Below, piece by piece: positions 48,626 through 58,160 of a stretch of 64,000 bases of DNA; the stretch's first letter is position 1, and every line of letters starts with the position of its first letter. The notes beneath the pieces are model-generated. The model had not been told where the DNA came from. It did no database searches and worked only from the letters and a program-made list of their open reading frames with translations. Both the position numbers and the translations under genes were made by a program. The stretch spans positions 1-64,000 of the forward strand of contig CAISPN010000079.1 of the NCBI GenBank assembly GCA_903887375.1, read 5' to 3'. Source of the DNA: an uncultured cyanobacterium. GTDB lineage: Bacteria; Cyanobacteriota; Cyanobacteriia; Cyanobacteriales; Microcystaceae.

Positions 48626-50701
48626 GTGTCACGTACTGTCCCTCTCGAAAGAGTGCGCAATATGGGTATTGCAGCCCATATTGATGCTGGTAAAACAACA
48701 ACCACTGAACGTATTCTGTATTATTCAGGTATGGTTCACAAAATAGGTGAAGTCCACGAGGGAACAGCTGTAACCGACTGGATGGAACAAGAAAGAGAGC
48801 GTGGAATCACCATTACAGCGGCGGCAATTAGCACCAGCTGGAGAGATCATCGCATCAACATTATTGATACGCCCGGACACGTTGATTTCACCATCGAGGT
48901 GGAGCGTTCAATGCGGGTATTGGATGGGGTAATCGCCGTTTTTTGCTCAGTTGGTGGTGTACAACCTCAGTCGGAAACAGTTTGGAGACAAGCTGAACGA
49001 TACAAGGTGCCTCGTATCACTTTTGTCAACAAAATGGACCGCACCGGTGCCAATTTCTTCAAAGTTTATGAACAAGTTAAAGATCGCCTCAGAGCCAAGG
49101 CTATTCCTATTCAGCTCCCAATTGGTGCTGAGGCTGATTTCAGTGGAATCATAGATCTTGTTAAAATGTGTGCCTATATCTTCAAAGATGATTTAGGCAA
49201 AGAAATTGAAGAAACTGAGATTCCTGCTGATATGCAAGAGATTGCCCATCAGTATCACACCCTGTTAGTTGAAGCAGTTGCTGAGACATCAGAAGAGCTT
49301 ATTGAGAAATACTTTGAAGGGCAAGAACTGACCCAAGAGGAAATAGCACAAGGACTCAGAAGAGGAACTATTGATGGTTCTTTGGTTCCTATGCTATGCG
49401 GCTCAGCTTTCAAAAACAAAGGTGTTCAACAATTGCTAGATGCAGTTGTTGATTACCTACCATCTCCTCTAGACGTACCAGCTATTAAGGGCATTTTACC
49501 TGATGGGACTGAGTCTGAAAGAAAAGCAAATGATGAGGAACCTTTTGCTGCTTTGGCTTTTAAAATTGCAGCAGATCCATTTGGACGTTTGACCTTTGTG
49601 AGAGTTTACTCCGGCATTTTAGCTAAAGGTAGTTATATTTATAACGCAACCAAAGGGATCAAAGAAAGGATTTCTCGTCTGATAGTTCTCAAAGCCAATG
49701 ACAGAATTGAGGTTGATGAACTACGCGCAGGTGATCTTGGCGCTGCCATTGGACTTAAGGGGACAATCACTGGAGATACTCTTTGTGATGAATCTAAACC
49801 TATTGTTCTAGAATCTCTCTTTATTCCAGAGCCGGTGATATCAGTTGCGGTTGAGCCCAAGACCAAGCAGGATATGGAGAAGCTATCAAAAGCGCTCCAA
49901 GCCCTCTCAGATGAAGATCCCACATTTCGAGTTAGCACAGATCCAGAGACCAACCAAACCGTGATAGCAGGTATGGGCGAGCTGCATTTGGAGATTCTCG
50001 TAGACAGGATGTTGCGCGAATACAAAGTAGAAGCCAATGTTGGTAAACCTCAAGTTGCTTATCGGGAAACTGTTCGCAAACCATCTAAGGCTGAGGGTAA
50101 ATACATTCGCCAAAGTGGTGGGAAAGGTCAGTATGGACATGTTGTAATTGAACTATCTCCTGGCGAGCCTGCTACCGGATTCCAATTTGTCTCTAAAATA
50201 GTTGGTGGATCGGTTCCTAAGGAATATATTCCAGCTATTGAGCAGGGAATCAGGGAAACCTGTGACTCTGGCGTACTAGCCGGCTATCCTTTGATCGATG
50301 TTAAGGCTACCTTAATTGACGGTTCTTACCATGAGGTTGACTCCAACGAGATGGCCTTTAAAATTGCCGGATCTATGGCTCTTAAAGAAGCTGTGATGAA
50401 GGCGAACCCCATACTTCTAGAACCCAAAATGAAGGTAGAGGTAGAAGTTCCCGAGAACTATCTAGGTGATGTAATGGGAGATCTTAACTCCCGTCGCGGC
50501 AACATCGAAGGAATGGAATCTGATGCCGGTATTGCTAAAGTAGGGGCTAAAGTTCCTCTGGCTGAAATGTTCGGCTATGCTACCGATATCCGTTCCAAGA
50601 CCCAAGGACGTGGGGTATTCACCATGGAATTCAGTCACTATGAGGAAATTCCTCGTAACGTGGCTGAGGAAATAATTGCCAAAAGCAAAGGCAACGCCTA
50701 A
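48626..50701 (+). CDS. fusA: Elongation factor G
   Basis: 691 aa from a GTG start with AAAGGAG upstream. Seen: G1 [16 protein letters not shown]2 [12 protein letters not shown]3 [10 protein letters not shown]4 NKMD, then domains III-V ending [14 protein letters not shown]. Drives ribosome translocation. Separated from rpsG by 110 bases and from tuf by an 85-base gap that holds a strong hairpin. Confidence 0.97.
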   Translation: MSRTVPLERVRNMGIAAHIDAGKTTTTERILYYSGMVHKIGEVHEGTAVTDWMEQERERGITITAAAISTSWRDHRINIIDTPGHVDFTIEVERSMRVLDGVIAVFCSVGGVQPQSETVWRQAERYKVPRITFVNKMDRTGANFFKVYEQVKDRLRAKAIPIQLPIGAEADFSGIIDLVKMCAYIFKDDLGKEIEETEIPADMQEIAHQYHTLLVEAVAETSEELIEKYFEGQELTQEEIAQGLRRGTIDGSLVPMLCGSAFKNKGVQQLLDAVVDYLPSPLDVPAIKGILPDGTESERKANDEEPFAALAFKIAADPFGRLTFVRVYSGILAKGSYIYNATKGIKERISRLIVLKANDRIEVDELRAGDLGAAIGLKGTITGDTLCDESKPIVLESLFIPEPVISVAVEPKTKQDMEKLSKALQALSDEDPTFRVSTDPETNQTVIAGMGELHLEILVDRMLREYKVEANVGKPQVAYRETVRKPSKAEGKYIRQSGGKGQYGHVVIELSPGEPATGFQFVSKIVGGSVPKEYIPAIEQGIRETCDSGVLAGYPLIDVKATLIDGSYHEVDSNEMAFKIAGSMALKEAVMKANPILLEPKMKVEVEVPENYLGDVMGDLNSRRGNIEGMESDAGIAKVGAKVPLAEMFGYATDIRSKTQGRGVFTMEFSHYEEIPRNVAEEIIAKSKGNA

Positions 50702-50705
50702 AATT

Positions 50706-50746
50706 CTTTGAGTTCTTGGTCAGCCTAACTGGCCAGGAACTCAGAG
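50706..50746 (+). promoter_or_regulatory. Strong RNA hairpin between fusA and tuf
   Basis: An 18-pair stem with three G-U pairs (CTTTGAGTTCTTGGTCAG against CTGGCCAGGAACTCAGAG) around a CCTAA loop, without a T tract after it. It is therefore not a standard terminator and could be a processing or stability element in the fusA-tuf mRNA. Confidence 0.7.
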
Positions 50747-50786
50747 TCAAACCCAAGAAAGAAAAAAAAGAAGGAAAGATCAATTT

Positions 50787-52016
50787 ATGGCACGCGCTAA
50801 ATTTGACAGAAATAAACCGCACGTTAATATTGGAACTGTAGGACATGTAGACCACGGCAAAACCACTTTGACTGCCGCTATTACCATGACTCTTGCAGCC
50901 CTTGGTAATGCCAAAGCCAGAAAATATGATGAAATTGATGCCGCACCAGAAGAAAAAGCTCGTGGTATCACCATCAATACTGCTCACGTGGAATATGAAA
51001 CTGCAAGCCGTCACTATGCTCACGTAGATTGTCCAGGACACGCTGACTATGTGAAAAACATGATTACCGGTGCTGCTCAAATGGATGGCGGTATCCTCGT
51101 AGTTTCAGCTGCTGATGGTCCTATGCCTCAAACTCGCGAGCATATTCTTTTAGCTAAACAGGTAGGTGTTCCTAAACTTGTTGTCTTTTTAAACAAGATT
51201 GACATGGTTGATGATGAAGAACTATTGGAATTGGTTGAACTAGAAGTGCGTGAGCTTCTCACTAGCTACGGGTTCCCTGGCGATGATATTCCTATTATTG
51301 CTGGTTCAGGTCTCAAGGCTCTTGAAGCAATGACTAAAAATCCTAAAACTCAGCGCGGCGAAGACGAGTGGGTTGATAAAATTTACAACCTGATGGAGGC
51401 AGTTGATCAATACCTCGATACTCCAGAGAGAGAAATTGACAAGCCATTCTTGATGGCCGTTGAAGATGTATTCTCCATCACCGGTCGTGGTACTGTAGCT
51501 ACTGGTCGTATTGAACGTGGCAAGGTTAAAGTTGGTGAGACTGTAGAACTCGTAGGTATTAGAGACACCAAAACTACTACTGTTACTGGAGTTGAGATGT
51601 TCCAAAAAACTCTAGATGAAGGTATGGCAGGTGACAACGTTGGTCTACTGCTACGCGGTGTCCAAAAAGAAGATATCGAGCGCGGTATGGTATTAGCTAA
51701 ACCTGGATCTATCAAACCTCACAACAAGTTTGAAGGTGAGGTTTATGTTCTAAACAAAGAAGAAGGTGGCCGTCATACTCCATTTTTCAAAAATTACCGT
51801 CCTCAATTTTATGTAAGGACCACCGATGTGACAGGTACTATTACTGACTACACAGCAGATGATGGCTCTGCTGTAGAAATGGTAATGCCTGGAGATCGCA
51901 TCAAGATGACAGTAGAATTGATCAACCCAATTGCTATTGAAGAAGGAATGCGCTTTGCTATCCGTGAAGGTGGCCGTACTATTGGTGCGGGCGTAGTTTC
52001 TAAAATCGTCAAATAA
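50787..52016 (+). CDS. tuf: Elongation factor Tu
   Basis: 409 aa. Seen: [62 protein letters not shown], and C-terminal [15 protein letters not shown]. Delivers aminoacyl-tRNA to the ribosome. The extra insert about residues 180-200 is usual in cyanobacteria and plastids. Confidence 0.98.
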   Translation: MARAKFDRNKPHVNIGTVGHVDHGKTTLTAAITMTLAALGNAKARKYDEIDAAPEEKARGITINTAHVEYETASRHYAHVDCPGHADYVKNMITGAAQMDGGILVVSAADGPMPQTREHILLAKQVGVPKLVVFLNKIDMVDDEELLELVELEVRELLTSYGFPGDDIPIIAGSGLKALEAMTKNPKTQRGEDEWVDKIYNLMEAVDQYLDTPEREIDKPFLMAVEDVFSITGRGTVATGRIERGKVKVGETVELVGIRDTKTTTVTGVEMFQKTLDEGMAGDNVGLLLRGVQKEDIERGMVLAKPGSIKPHNKFEGEVYVLNKEEGGRHTPFFKNYRPQFYVRTTDVTGTITDYTADDGSAVEMVMPGDRIKMTVELINPIAIEEGMRFAIREGGRTIGAGVVSKIVK

Positions 52017-52028
52017 ACCCACCCTACT

Positions 52029-52069
52029 GTAGCGGAGTACAGTTAAACACTACTCCGCTACCTTTTTTT
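52029..52069 (+). terminator. Intrinsic terminator between tuf and rpsJ
   Basis: Perfect 11-base arms GTAGCGGAGTA / TACTCCGCTAC with an 11-base loop, then CTTTTTTT. Located 33 bases before rpsJ, so most transcripts should end after tuf unless read-through is allowed. Confidence 0.88.
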
Positions 52070-52101
52070 CCGATCAAACTGAACCTAGAAAACCTAAAAT
52101 T

Positions 52102-52419
52102 ATGACCACCATCGCCCAACAAAAGATTCGCATCCGTCTTAAAGCTTTTGATCGTCGCTTACTCGATACTTCTTGTGAAAAGATTGTCGAAACCGCCAAT
52201 AGAACTAACGCTGCAGCTATTGGACCTATACCTTTGCCAACTAAACGTAAGATTTATTGTCTTTTGCGCTCTCCACACGTTGACAAGGACTCCCGTGAGC
52301 ATTTTGAAACTCGTACTCACCGTAGAATTATTGATATTTACCAACCCTCCTCCAAGACCATCGATGCTCTTATGAAGTTGGACTTGCCTTCTGGCGTAGA
52401 TATTGAGGTCAAACTTTAA
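52102..52419 (+). CDS. rpsJ: 30S ribosomal protein S10
   Basis: 105 aa. Seen: [47 protein letters not shown] in two blocks, and VDIEVKL at the end. Also the NusE transcription partner. Last gene of the str operon, behind a terminator. Confidence 0.97.
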   Translation: MTTIAQQKIRIRLKAFDRRLLDTSCEKIVETANRTNAAAIGPIPLPTKRKIYCLLRSPHVDKDSREHFETRTHRRIIDIYQPSSKTIDALMKLDLPSGVDIEVKL

Positions 52420-52444
52420 ATCAAATAATCTCTAAATAATAATT

Positions 52445-52471
52445 AAACCCTGTCTTACAAGCAGGGTTTTT
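52445..52471 (+). terminator. Intrinsic terminator after rpsJ
   Basis: AACCCTG, nine-base loop, CAGGGTT, then T's. End of the str operon. Confidence 0.82.
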
Positions 52472-52494
52472 CTATTGCAATAATTTTTCAAAAT

Positions 52495-52565
52495 GAAAAA
52501 GCCTGGGGGAGTCTTTCCATGTTTCGACCCCACAGGCTTTTTATTTGTTCTTACTCCTCACACAT
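52495..52565 (-). ncRNA. Candidate Yfr2-family small RNA
   Basis: On the minus strand: TGTGAGGAGTAAGAAC, then a stem AAAAAGCCTGTGGGG / CCCCCAGGCTTTTT enclosing the loop TCGAAACATGGAAAGACT, ending in a T-run. The GAAACATGGAAA loop resembles the conserved Yfr2 loop as I remember it, and about 70 bases is the usual Yfr2 length. The 5' part is an exact complement of ACTCCTCACA, the conserved core of the partner RNA Yfr1. On the plus strand the same palindrome would also act as a terminator. Family assignment is from memory, not a search. Confidence 0.55.
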
Positions 52566-52602
52566 ATACATATTTTATAATTTATTTTTTTTGAAAACCC
52601 AG

Positions 52603-52634
52603 ATAAAGTGACACTTTAGTAAGTGTCACTTTAT
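52603..52634. repeat. Perfect 14-base inverted repeat
   Basis: ATAAAGTGACACTT, four bases, AAGTGTCACTTTAT. No T tract beyond. It starts a larger cluster of TGACA/TGTCA motifs. Confidence 0.85.
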
Positions 52635-52698
52635 GACAAAAGTCATGATATCCTGACAATTAATCAAATAATAGCCAATTTGTCATCATTCCCTGACA
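52603..52698. repeat. Dense TGACA/TGTCA motif array
   Basis: Six TGACA or TGTCA motifs in about 90 bases, at 52609, 52624, 52634, 52654, 52681 and 52694, in alternating orientation and separated by AT-rich spacers. This is far denser than chance. Tn7-like and CRISPR-associated transposon ends of cyanobacteria have similar arrays for TnsB, but no transposase or second end is present; multiple binding sites for a regulator of the DUF4912 gene are an alternative. Confidence 0.55.
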
Positions 52699-52862
52699 TA
52701 TAACACCCAAAAAAGAGCTTCTAGGCTTGATTTTTCTTGTTAGATGTTAGATTTATTGCATAACATTAAGTTGCATCCATAAGAAATAGAAAATTAACCA
52801 ATTAACATCAGACAGTTTGTTATGAATTTGATAAAACTAGGAGATAGTTACTGTACTAAACA

Positions 52863-54224
52863 ATGGAAAATATACTCACAGGTAGAGAACGTCCACAGTT
52901 AGAAGAGATGACATTGCGTCAGCTGCGCAGGATTGCCAGCGAATACAATATATACCGCTACAGCCGCAAGCGTAAACATGAACTTCTCTCAGCAATTCAA
53001 ATAGTAATGCGCAATGTTGAAGTTCAAATCAATAAATCAGAGACAATCATTCAGGAGAAAACAATGGAGCCAGCAAAATTTGATCTAGAGCAGGAAGAGA
53101 GTCTAGAAACAACTCAAAAAGCAAGTTTTATTACAACTTCATCTTCATTTGAAGAGAGTGAACAGCTCCTTCCTGGAGGATATGGAGATAGCAAAATTGT
53201 TCTAATGCCCAGAGACTCTCAATGGGCATATACATATTGGGATATATCTAACGAGCATAAACAAGAACTTCGCCGCCAAGGGGGGCAGACTCTAATTCTG
53301 CGTCTTTACGATGTCACCAAAATCGATATCAATTTAAGGGCTCCTCATAGCGTTCAAGAATATATCTGTGATGAACTAGCTAGGGAATGGTACCTGCCTA
53401 TACCTGTGAGCAACCGTGATTATATTGTAGAAATTGGTTATCGTACTTTTGATGGCAATTGGTTGGTTTTAGCTCGTTCAATTCCTGTACGCATTCCACC
53501 AGTATATCCCTCACAATGGGTAGAAGATGTGTTCGTGACGGTTAACTGGGAAGACGATCTTCGTGGAAAGACAGTTTATCAATTAGTTGCTCCAGAAGAG
53601 CGCTACTTCCCCACATACAGCGAGCAAGAGCCATCTACTAGTAATTTTTCTGGAATTGCTCAGCATTCGGGAGAGGGTTTTGGCTCAGAATTAGCTGTTA
53701 GCTCCTATGTTCTTGGTGAAGGCGTGGGAAGTTGGTCACTGCCAACTGTTTCTGGTCAATCCGTTTCTAGCTATGTTCTACAGAGCAATGTTTCTGGTTT
53801 AGCTCAGATCGAATCAAGCGCTGTTTTAGGTTATAGCGCCTCTGGAGCAGGAGCTTTTGCCTATAGTGCTTCTGGAGCTGGCATTTTAGGTTATAGCGCC
53901 TCTGGTATCGGTATGCAAGGATTTTCAGCCTCTGCTATTCCTCAGCGTCCTCGCAAATTCTGGTTAGTAGCTGATGCTGAATTGATAGTTTATGGAGCAA
54001 CTGAACCTGATGCAACGGTCACTATTGGGGGAAGACCTATCAAACTCAATGAAGATGGTACTTTCCGCTTCCAAATGTCTTTCCAAGATGGACTGATTGA
54101 TTATCCCATTATGGCTGTAGCAGTCGATGGTGAGCAAACTCGCTCAATACACATGAAGTTCAATCGGGAAACCCCTTCACGAAATACAAATACTAAAGAA
54201 GAAGCAACTTTGGAGTGGTTGTAA
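52863..54224 (+). CDS. DUF4912 protein with N-terminal SAP/Rho-N-like domain
   Basis: 453 aa. Residues about 12-50 form a Rho N-terminal or SAP-like helical domain (EEMTLRQLRRIASEYNIYRY). Residues about 110-230 are the DUF4912 domain (MPRDSQWAYTYWDISNEHKQ, LILRLYDVT, IPVSNRDYIVEIGYR). A Ser/Gly/Ala-rich linker follows with four copies of a (Y/F)SASG(A/I)G-type repeat at about 320-360, then a beta-rich C-terminal domain (WLVADAELIVYGATEPDATV). Known: DUF4912 proteins are abundant in cyanobacteria, function unknown. The nucleic-acid binding start suggests DNA or RNA contact. Confidence 0.85.
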   Translation: MENILTGRERPQLEEMTLRQLRRIASEYNIYRYSRKRKHELLSAIQIVMRNVEVQINKSETIIQEKTMEPAKFDLEQEESLETTQKASFITTSSSFEESEQLLPGGYGDSKIVLMPRDSQWAYTYWDISNEHKQELRRQGGQTLILRLYDVTKIDINLRAPHSVQEYICDELAREWYLPIPVSNRDYIVEIGYRTFDGNWLVLARSIPVRIPPVYPSQWVEDVFVTVNWEDDLRGKTVYQLVAPEERYFPTYSEQEPSTSNFSGIAQHSGEGFGSELAVSSYVLGEGVGSWSLPTVSGQSVSSYVLQSNVSGLAQIESSAVLGYSASGAGAFAYSASGAGILGYSASGIGMQGFSASAIPQRPRKFWLVADAELIVYGATEPDATVTIGGRPIKLNEDGTFRFQMSFQDGLIDYPIMAVAVDGEQTRSIHMKFNRETPSRNTNTKEEATLEWL

Positions 54225-54228
54225 TGTA

Positions 54229-54279
54229 TTATGATGCCCTGCTAAGGAGTTGTTTTTGAGCCAAATCAGGGCATCATAA
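54229..54279 (+). repeat. Perfect 13-base inverted repeat after the DUF4912 gene
   Basis: TTATGATGCCCTG, 25 bases, CAGGGCATCATAA; it starts 4 bases after the DUF4912 stop. No T tract follows. Could be an mRNA 3' stability hairpin or a remnant of a small mobile repeat; the loop holds AAGGAG but no sensible gene. Confidence 0.7.
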
Positions 54280-54366
54280 GTATCTCTGAAAAATAAAAAT
54301 AAGAAGAAAAATCTTAAAAAAGTGTTAAGGATTTATAATGATTGATGTGTTCTTTGGAGAATTATC

Positions 54367-54708
54367 GTGTTTACAAGGCTAGCGCAGCAACATCGTCAAT
54401 ATGTTCAGGACTTAGTAATGAATCTACAAGCTCTGGCCGTAGTGCTTGAAAATAGAGGTTATATTGCAGCCTGCTATACATGTGGCGATCAAATGAATAG
54501 TGCATCTTTTATGGTTTCTTTAGCAGAAAACCATTTGATACGTTTTTTGGTCTCAGACTATGGAATTACCTGGACTGAGATGAGAGACGAACGGGAACTA
54601 ATGAAACTCGAAGGGGCCGAAGCTATTAATCAGCTTCAGGAATTAGCGAATCTCATTAAGTATGACAAAACTGGTTTAATCTCAAAAGGTGCAGTCACTC
54701 AAACATAG
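54367..54708 (+). CDS. DUF1815 cyanobacterial protein
   Basis: 113 aa from a GTG start with GGAGA upstream. Seen: MFTRLAQQHRQYVQDLVMNL, GYIAACYTCGDQMNSASFMV, HLIRFLVSDYGITWTEMRDERELM; this strongly conserved pattern is DUF1815. A CxxC pair is present. Soluble, function unknown. Confidence 0.88.
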   Translation: MFTRLAQQHRQYVQDLVMNLQALAVVLENRGYIAACYTCGDQMNSASFMVSLAENHLIRFLVSDYGITWTEMRDERELMKLEGAEAINQLQELANLIKYDKTGLISKGAVTQT

Positions 54709-54753
54709 AGTATGCAAAAATAGAGTTAAGGTGTAGTATAAGGAGTGTTAGAT

Positions 54754-55569
54754 TTGGACGAACTAAGACAAGCCCTAGAATTAGCAACACCAGAGGAACT
54801 ACAACAACTCACAGTACTGCTTTTTGAGCGTAAACTCAACCCTCTGGACTATCTTGTCCCAGAACCTATAGAGATCCAAAGTAAGAGCAATGAACTTTTA
54901 CTTGATACATTGGAGAGTAGATTTCGTTACCTTGCCTCCGATGGCATCACAGTACTAAAAGGAAAGACCCAGGAGTTTAGCTACAGAGATACCCTGATTA
55001 AAGTCTGTCACTTTCTCAAAATCCCTTACTCGCAAAAAATGTCGACTACACAGATTGAGTCAGAAATCTTTTTGGAACTAGTCAGTAAAAGCTGGAAAAA
55101 GCTTCCTAAAAATGAAAAGTATTCCCTCAATGTCAAGATTCGGCGCTCTTTAGTATCTGCCAATGCTCCTGAGCCCATTCCAGCCCACCTATTAGATGAT
55201 CCACTTTCGCTGGTTCTCAAAGGTTCAGGGGCTGTTGCCCTGAGCTCTCTGCTAAAACCATGGCTATTAAGGCAAGTTGCCCAACAACTAGCGATCCATA
55301 TTGCAACCTACCAGGCAGCCCAAAGCGCTTTTATTTCAGGAGGAAGCCTAGCAGCTCTTCAGGTAGCCAAAAGAGGGGTTGTGCTCAGCGCTGCTCGTTT
55401 TGGAGCAGTCAGAAGTGTTATGGCCTTTGCAGGACCGCTTTTGTGGAGTTATTTTTTAGCAGATCTTGGCTGGCGTGCTATCTCTACTAATTATAGCCGT
55501 GTGATTCCCATGATCTTTACTTTGGCTCAAATTCGCCTCACTCGTGGTGAACATTGGCAAATAGCTTGA
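54754..55569 (+). CDS. YaaW/UPF0174-family protein
   Basis: 271 aa from a TTG at 54754, chosen because AAGGAG at 54740-54745 sits at the right distance and relatives begin MDELR; the GTG at 54745 overlaps that site and is less likely. Seen: [33 protein letters not shown] split in two blocks, then IEIQSKS, a conserved YaaW start, and two hydrophobic C-terminal segments. Function unknown; membrane association is suggested. Confidence 0.8.
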   Translation: MDELRQALELATPEELQQLTVLLFERKLNPLDYLVPEPIEIQSKSNELLLDTLESRFRYLASDGITVLKGKTQEFSYRDTLIKVCHFLKIPYSQKMSTTQIESEIFLELVSKSWKKLPKNEKYSLNVKIRRSLVSANAPEPIPAHLLDDPLSLVLKGSGAVALSSLLKPWLLRQVAQQLAIHIATYQAAQSAFISGGSLAALQVAKRGVVLSAARFGAVRSVMAFAGPLLWSYFLADLGWRAISTNYSRVIPMIFTLAQIRLTRGEHWQIA

Positions 55570-55630
55570 AATATATAGCCCTAATCATGCTAAGATAATA
55601 AACTGTGCCATAATTGAGCTAAAAAATTCA

Positions 55631-55828
55631 ATGCCTAAATTAAAAACACGCAAAGCTGCGGCTAAGCGCTTTCGCGCTACCGGAAGTGGGAAGATTCTCC
55701 GCCGTAAAGCTTTTAAGAGCCATCTTTTAGAACACAAGACTACTGAACGAAAAAATCGTCTCTCTAGACTGGTGTTGGTTCATGAAAGGGACGAAGAAGC
55801 GGTTCGTAAAATGCTTCCCTACTTATAG
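55631..55828 (+). CDS. rpmI: 50S ribosomal protein L35
   Basis: 65 aa. [20 protein letters not shown] and [20 protein letters not shown] are the family signature. 30 bases before rplT. The infC gene, often just upstream in other bacteria, is absent here. Confidence 0.97.
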   Translation: MPKLKTRKAAAKRFRATGSGKILRRKAFKSHLLEHKTTERKNRLSRLVLVHERDEEAVRKMLPYL

Positions 55829-55858
55829 AGCTTATTTAATCTAACCTAATTGTGAACC

Positions 55859-56209
55859 ATGACCAGAGTAAAACGTGGCAATGTAGCCCGCAAACGTCGT
55901 AATAAAATTCTCAAGTTAGCCAAAGGCTTTAGAGGGTCACACTCGACTATCTTCCGCACAGCTAACCAGCAGGTAATGAAGGCCCTGCGCAATGCCTATC
56001 GAGATCGTCGTAAGAAAAAAGGTGACTTTCGTCGGCTTTGGATCACTAGAATCAATGCTGCCGCAAGAGAACAAGGAATCAGCTATAGCCAATTGTCAGG
56101 CAAAATGAAAGCAGCAGGCATAGGCTTAAATCGCAAAATGCTTGCCCAATTGGCAATTCTAGATCCACAAGCCTTCAACAAGGTAGTGGAAATAGCCAAA
56201 GAAGCTTAA
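55859..56209 (+). CDS. rplT: 50S ribosomal protein L20
   Basis: 116 aa. [40 protein letters not shown] and [20 protein letters not shown] are typical. Early assembly protein and, in some bacteria, autoregulator of its operon. A terminator follows. Confidence 0.97.
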   Translation: MTRVKRGNVARKRRNKILKLAKGFRGSHSTIFRTANQQVMKALRNAYRDRRKKKGDFRRLWITRINAAAREQGISYSQLSGKMKAAGIGLNRKMLAQLAILDPQAFNKVVEIAKEA

Positions 56210-56215
56210 TAGTTT

Positions 56216-56242
56216 AAAAAGGGGGTTTAACCCTCTTTTTTT
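56216..56242 (+). terminator. Intrinsic terminator after rplT
   Basis: AAAGGGGG, TTTAA, CCCTCTTT followed by T's. Confidence 0.75.
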
Positions 56243-56317
56243 ATGTAAGTTGATTTGTTATGATATCTTATTATTAAGAATTGTAAATCATTATTTCTTT
56301 AACAAGAGGACATCCCC

Positions 56318-56914
56318 ATGACTCAAGAATATCTTAGAGTTGGTCAAGCAGCTCCTGATTTCAGCGCCGATGCGGTTTTTAACCAAGAATTTAAAACCAT
56401 CAAGCTTTCTGAATATAGAGGTAAATATGTTGTTCTGTTTTTCTACCCTCTAGATTTCACCTTTGTTTGTCCTACTGAGATCATTGCTTTTAGTGAACGC
56501 TATGAAGAGTTCAAAAATCTCAATACTGAAGTTCTAGGCATATCTGTTGACAGTCAGTTTTCTCATCTAGCTTGGGTACAAATTGAACGCAAAAATGGCG
56601 GACTAGGAGATATAGCCTATCCTCTGGTTTCAGATCTCAAGCGAGAAATCAGTACTGCCTACAATGTTCTAGATACCGATGCTGGTGTTGCGCTCCGTGG
56701 TCTCTTTATAATTGACAAAGAAGGAGTAGTACAGCATTCAACGATCAACAATCTCTCTTTTGGTAGAAGCGTCGATGAAACGCTGCGCACATTGAAAGCT
56801 TTGCAGTATGTACAAAGCCATCCTGAGGAGGTATGCCCTGCTGATTGGCAAGAAGGAGATAAGACAATGGTTCCTGATCCAGTCAAATCTAAAGTTTACT
56901 TTAACGCCGTCTAG
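56318..56914 (+). CDS. 2-Cys peroxiredoxin
   Basis: 198 aa. Peroxidatic cysteine in [14 protein letters not shown] and resolving cysteine in [33 protein letters not shown] is also typical. Full length AhpC/Prx1 type. Reduces peroxides with electrons from thioredoxin. Strong AAGAGGA upstream. Probably cotranscribed with cbiET, which starts 10 bases later. Confidence 0.95.
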   Translation: MTQEYLRVGQAAPDFSADAVFNQEFKTIKLSEYRGKYVVLFFYPLDFTFVCPTEIIAFSERYEEFKNLNTEVLGISVDSQFSHLAWVQIERKNGGLGDIAYPLVSDLKREISTAYNVLDTDAGVALRGLFIIDKEGVVQHSTINNLSFGRSVDETLRTLKALQYVQSHPEEVCPADWQEGDKTMVPDPVKSKVYFNAV

Positions 56915-56924
56915 TCACTCTCTA

Positions 56925-58160
56925 GTGATAAACATCATTGGTATCGGTCTTGAGGGGTTAGCTGGACTAGGGGAAATAGCCAAAGAGAAGATTGCTCAAG
57001 CGACTGTTTTAGTTGGCAGCCCAAGACATTTGCAATATATTCCCCAGTCTGCTCGGGCTAGGCGAGTGCTGCTCGATAATTTTTGGACCATAGCACAAGA
57101 TATATCACAATTAGAGGATATTGCCATTTTAGTTAGTGGCGATCCTCTTTTTTTTGGCTTAGGACGTATTTTACTTGAAAGATTCCCAGCAGAACAACTT
57201 GCTTTTTACCCCCATTTAACTAGTATTCAGTTAGCCTTCAATAGGATCAAGCAAACTTGGCAAGATGCCCAAATCATCAGTGTACATGGGCGATCTCTAT
57301 TGCCTCTTATCAGTGCGCTCCAAGAAGGTAAAGAAAAAATAGCTATTCTATGTGATCCCCAAAATAATCCTCAAGCAATTACTTTGCTCTATTTACAGCT
57401 TGATCTACCTGTAGATTATCAATTTTGGATTTGTAGCAACTTGGGAGATCCTAGCCAAGAAAAAATCTGCTCTTTTCAAGGTGAGCAGATCAATGAGTTA
57501 ATCAACCAAGAATTTCCTAGCTTGAGCGTCTTGATTCTCTTAAGACAAACCAGAATTATAAAAAAACAAAGCTTTCCAGTTCTGGGACTTAAAGATGAAT
57601 TTTTCCATAGTTTTGCCGATCGTCCGGGTTTGATGACCAAAAGAGAAACCCGATTGCAGATTTTAGCAGAATTAGAACTCTCAAATGAACAAACTATCTG
57701 GGATATTGGATCGGGGACCGGTTCAGTATCTATTGAAATAGCAAGGCTCTCTCCAAGCTCTAGAATTTATTCTATTGAGAAAACCGATATGGGCATTACT
57801 TTAATTAACAAAAACATCCAAACCTTTAGCTTGAGCAATGTTCATATTGTCCATGGTAGCGCCCCAGATGTTTTAGAAGATCTGCCCAATCCCGATAGGA
57901 TATTTATTGGTGGTAGTGGTGGCAAATTAGAAGAAATATTGAACCACATTCAATCAAGACTCTCAAGAGGTGGCCGATTGGTTTTAGCCTTGGCCACCTT
58001 AGAGCACACCTATGAGGCTCTTACCTGGTTAAAACAACAGCGCTGGCAATATGACCTTATACAGATGCAAATTTCCCGCTCAGTCTCTTTAGGGGATTTA
58101 ACCAGGCTGATTCCTTTAAACCCCATAACTATTGTTTCTGCTTCTAACGAGACTTACTGA
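56925..58160 (+). CDS. cobL: Precorrin-6Y C5,15-methyltransferase (decarboxylating), fused CbiE-CbiT
   Basis: 411 aa from the GTG at 56925, which gives the normal start INIIGIGLEGLAGLG; a longer open frame overlaps the peroxiredoxin gene and is not real. N-terminal CbiE half is a tetrapyrrole methylase (VLVGSPRHLQYIP, LVSGDPLFFGLG). C-terminal half from about 225 is CbiT with the SAM motif IWDIGSGTGSVSIEIA and IFIGGSGG. Methylates and decarboxylates in cobalamin (pseudocobalamin) synthesis. Its last 17 bases overlap convergent sbpA. Confidence 0.92.
   Translation: MINIIGIGLEGLAGLGEIAKEKIAQATVLVGSPRHLQYIPQSARARRVLLDNFWTIAQDISQLEDIAILVSGDPLFFGLGRILLERFPAEQLAFYPHLTSIQLAFNRIKQTWQDAQIISVHGRSLLPLISALQEGKEKIAILCDPQNNPQAITLLYLQLDLPVDYQFWICSNLGDPSQEKICSFQGEQINELINQEFPSLSVLILLRQTRIIKKQSFPVLGLKDEFFHSFADRPGLMTKRETRLQILAELELSNEQTIWDIGSGTGSVSIEIARLSPSSRIYSIEKTDMGITLINKNIQTFSLSNVHIVHGSAPDVLEDLPNPDRIFIGGSGGKLEEILNHIQSRLSRGGRLVLALATLEHTYEALTWLKQQRWQYDLIQMQISRSVSLGDLTRLIPLNPITIVSASNETY

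Noticed and set aside
52545-52565. Plus-strand ACTCCTCACAC as a Yfr1 RNA
   Set aside because: The core motif matches, but Yfr1 needs a stem-loop terminator after it; here an AT-rich unstructured stretch follows. The minus-strand reading as a Yfr2-like RNA explains the stem and T-run better.
52603-52698. The repeat cluster before DUF4912 as a CRISPR array
   Set aside because: Units are only 5 bases, in both orientations and unevenly spaced; no repeat-spacer periodicity and no cas genes.
56808-56924. N-terminal extension of cbiET into the peroxiredoxin gene
   Set aside because: The 39 extra residues are a frame shadow of the peroxiredoxin coding sequence; CbiE proteins start at the GTG-encoded INIIGIG segment.
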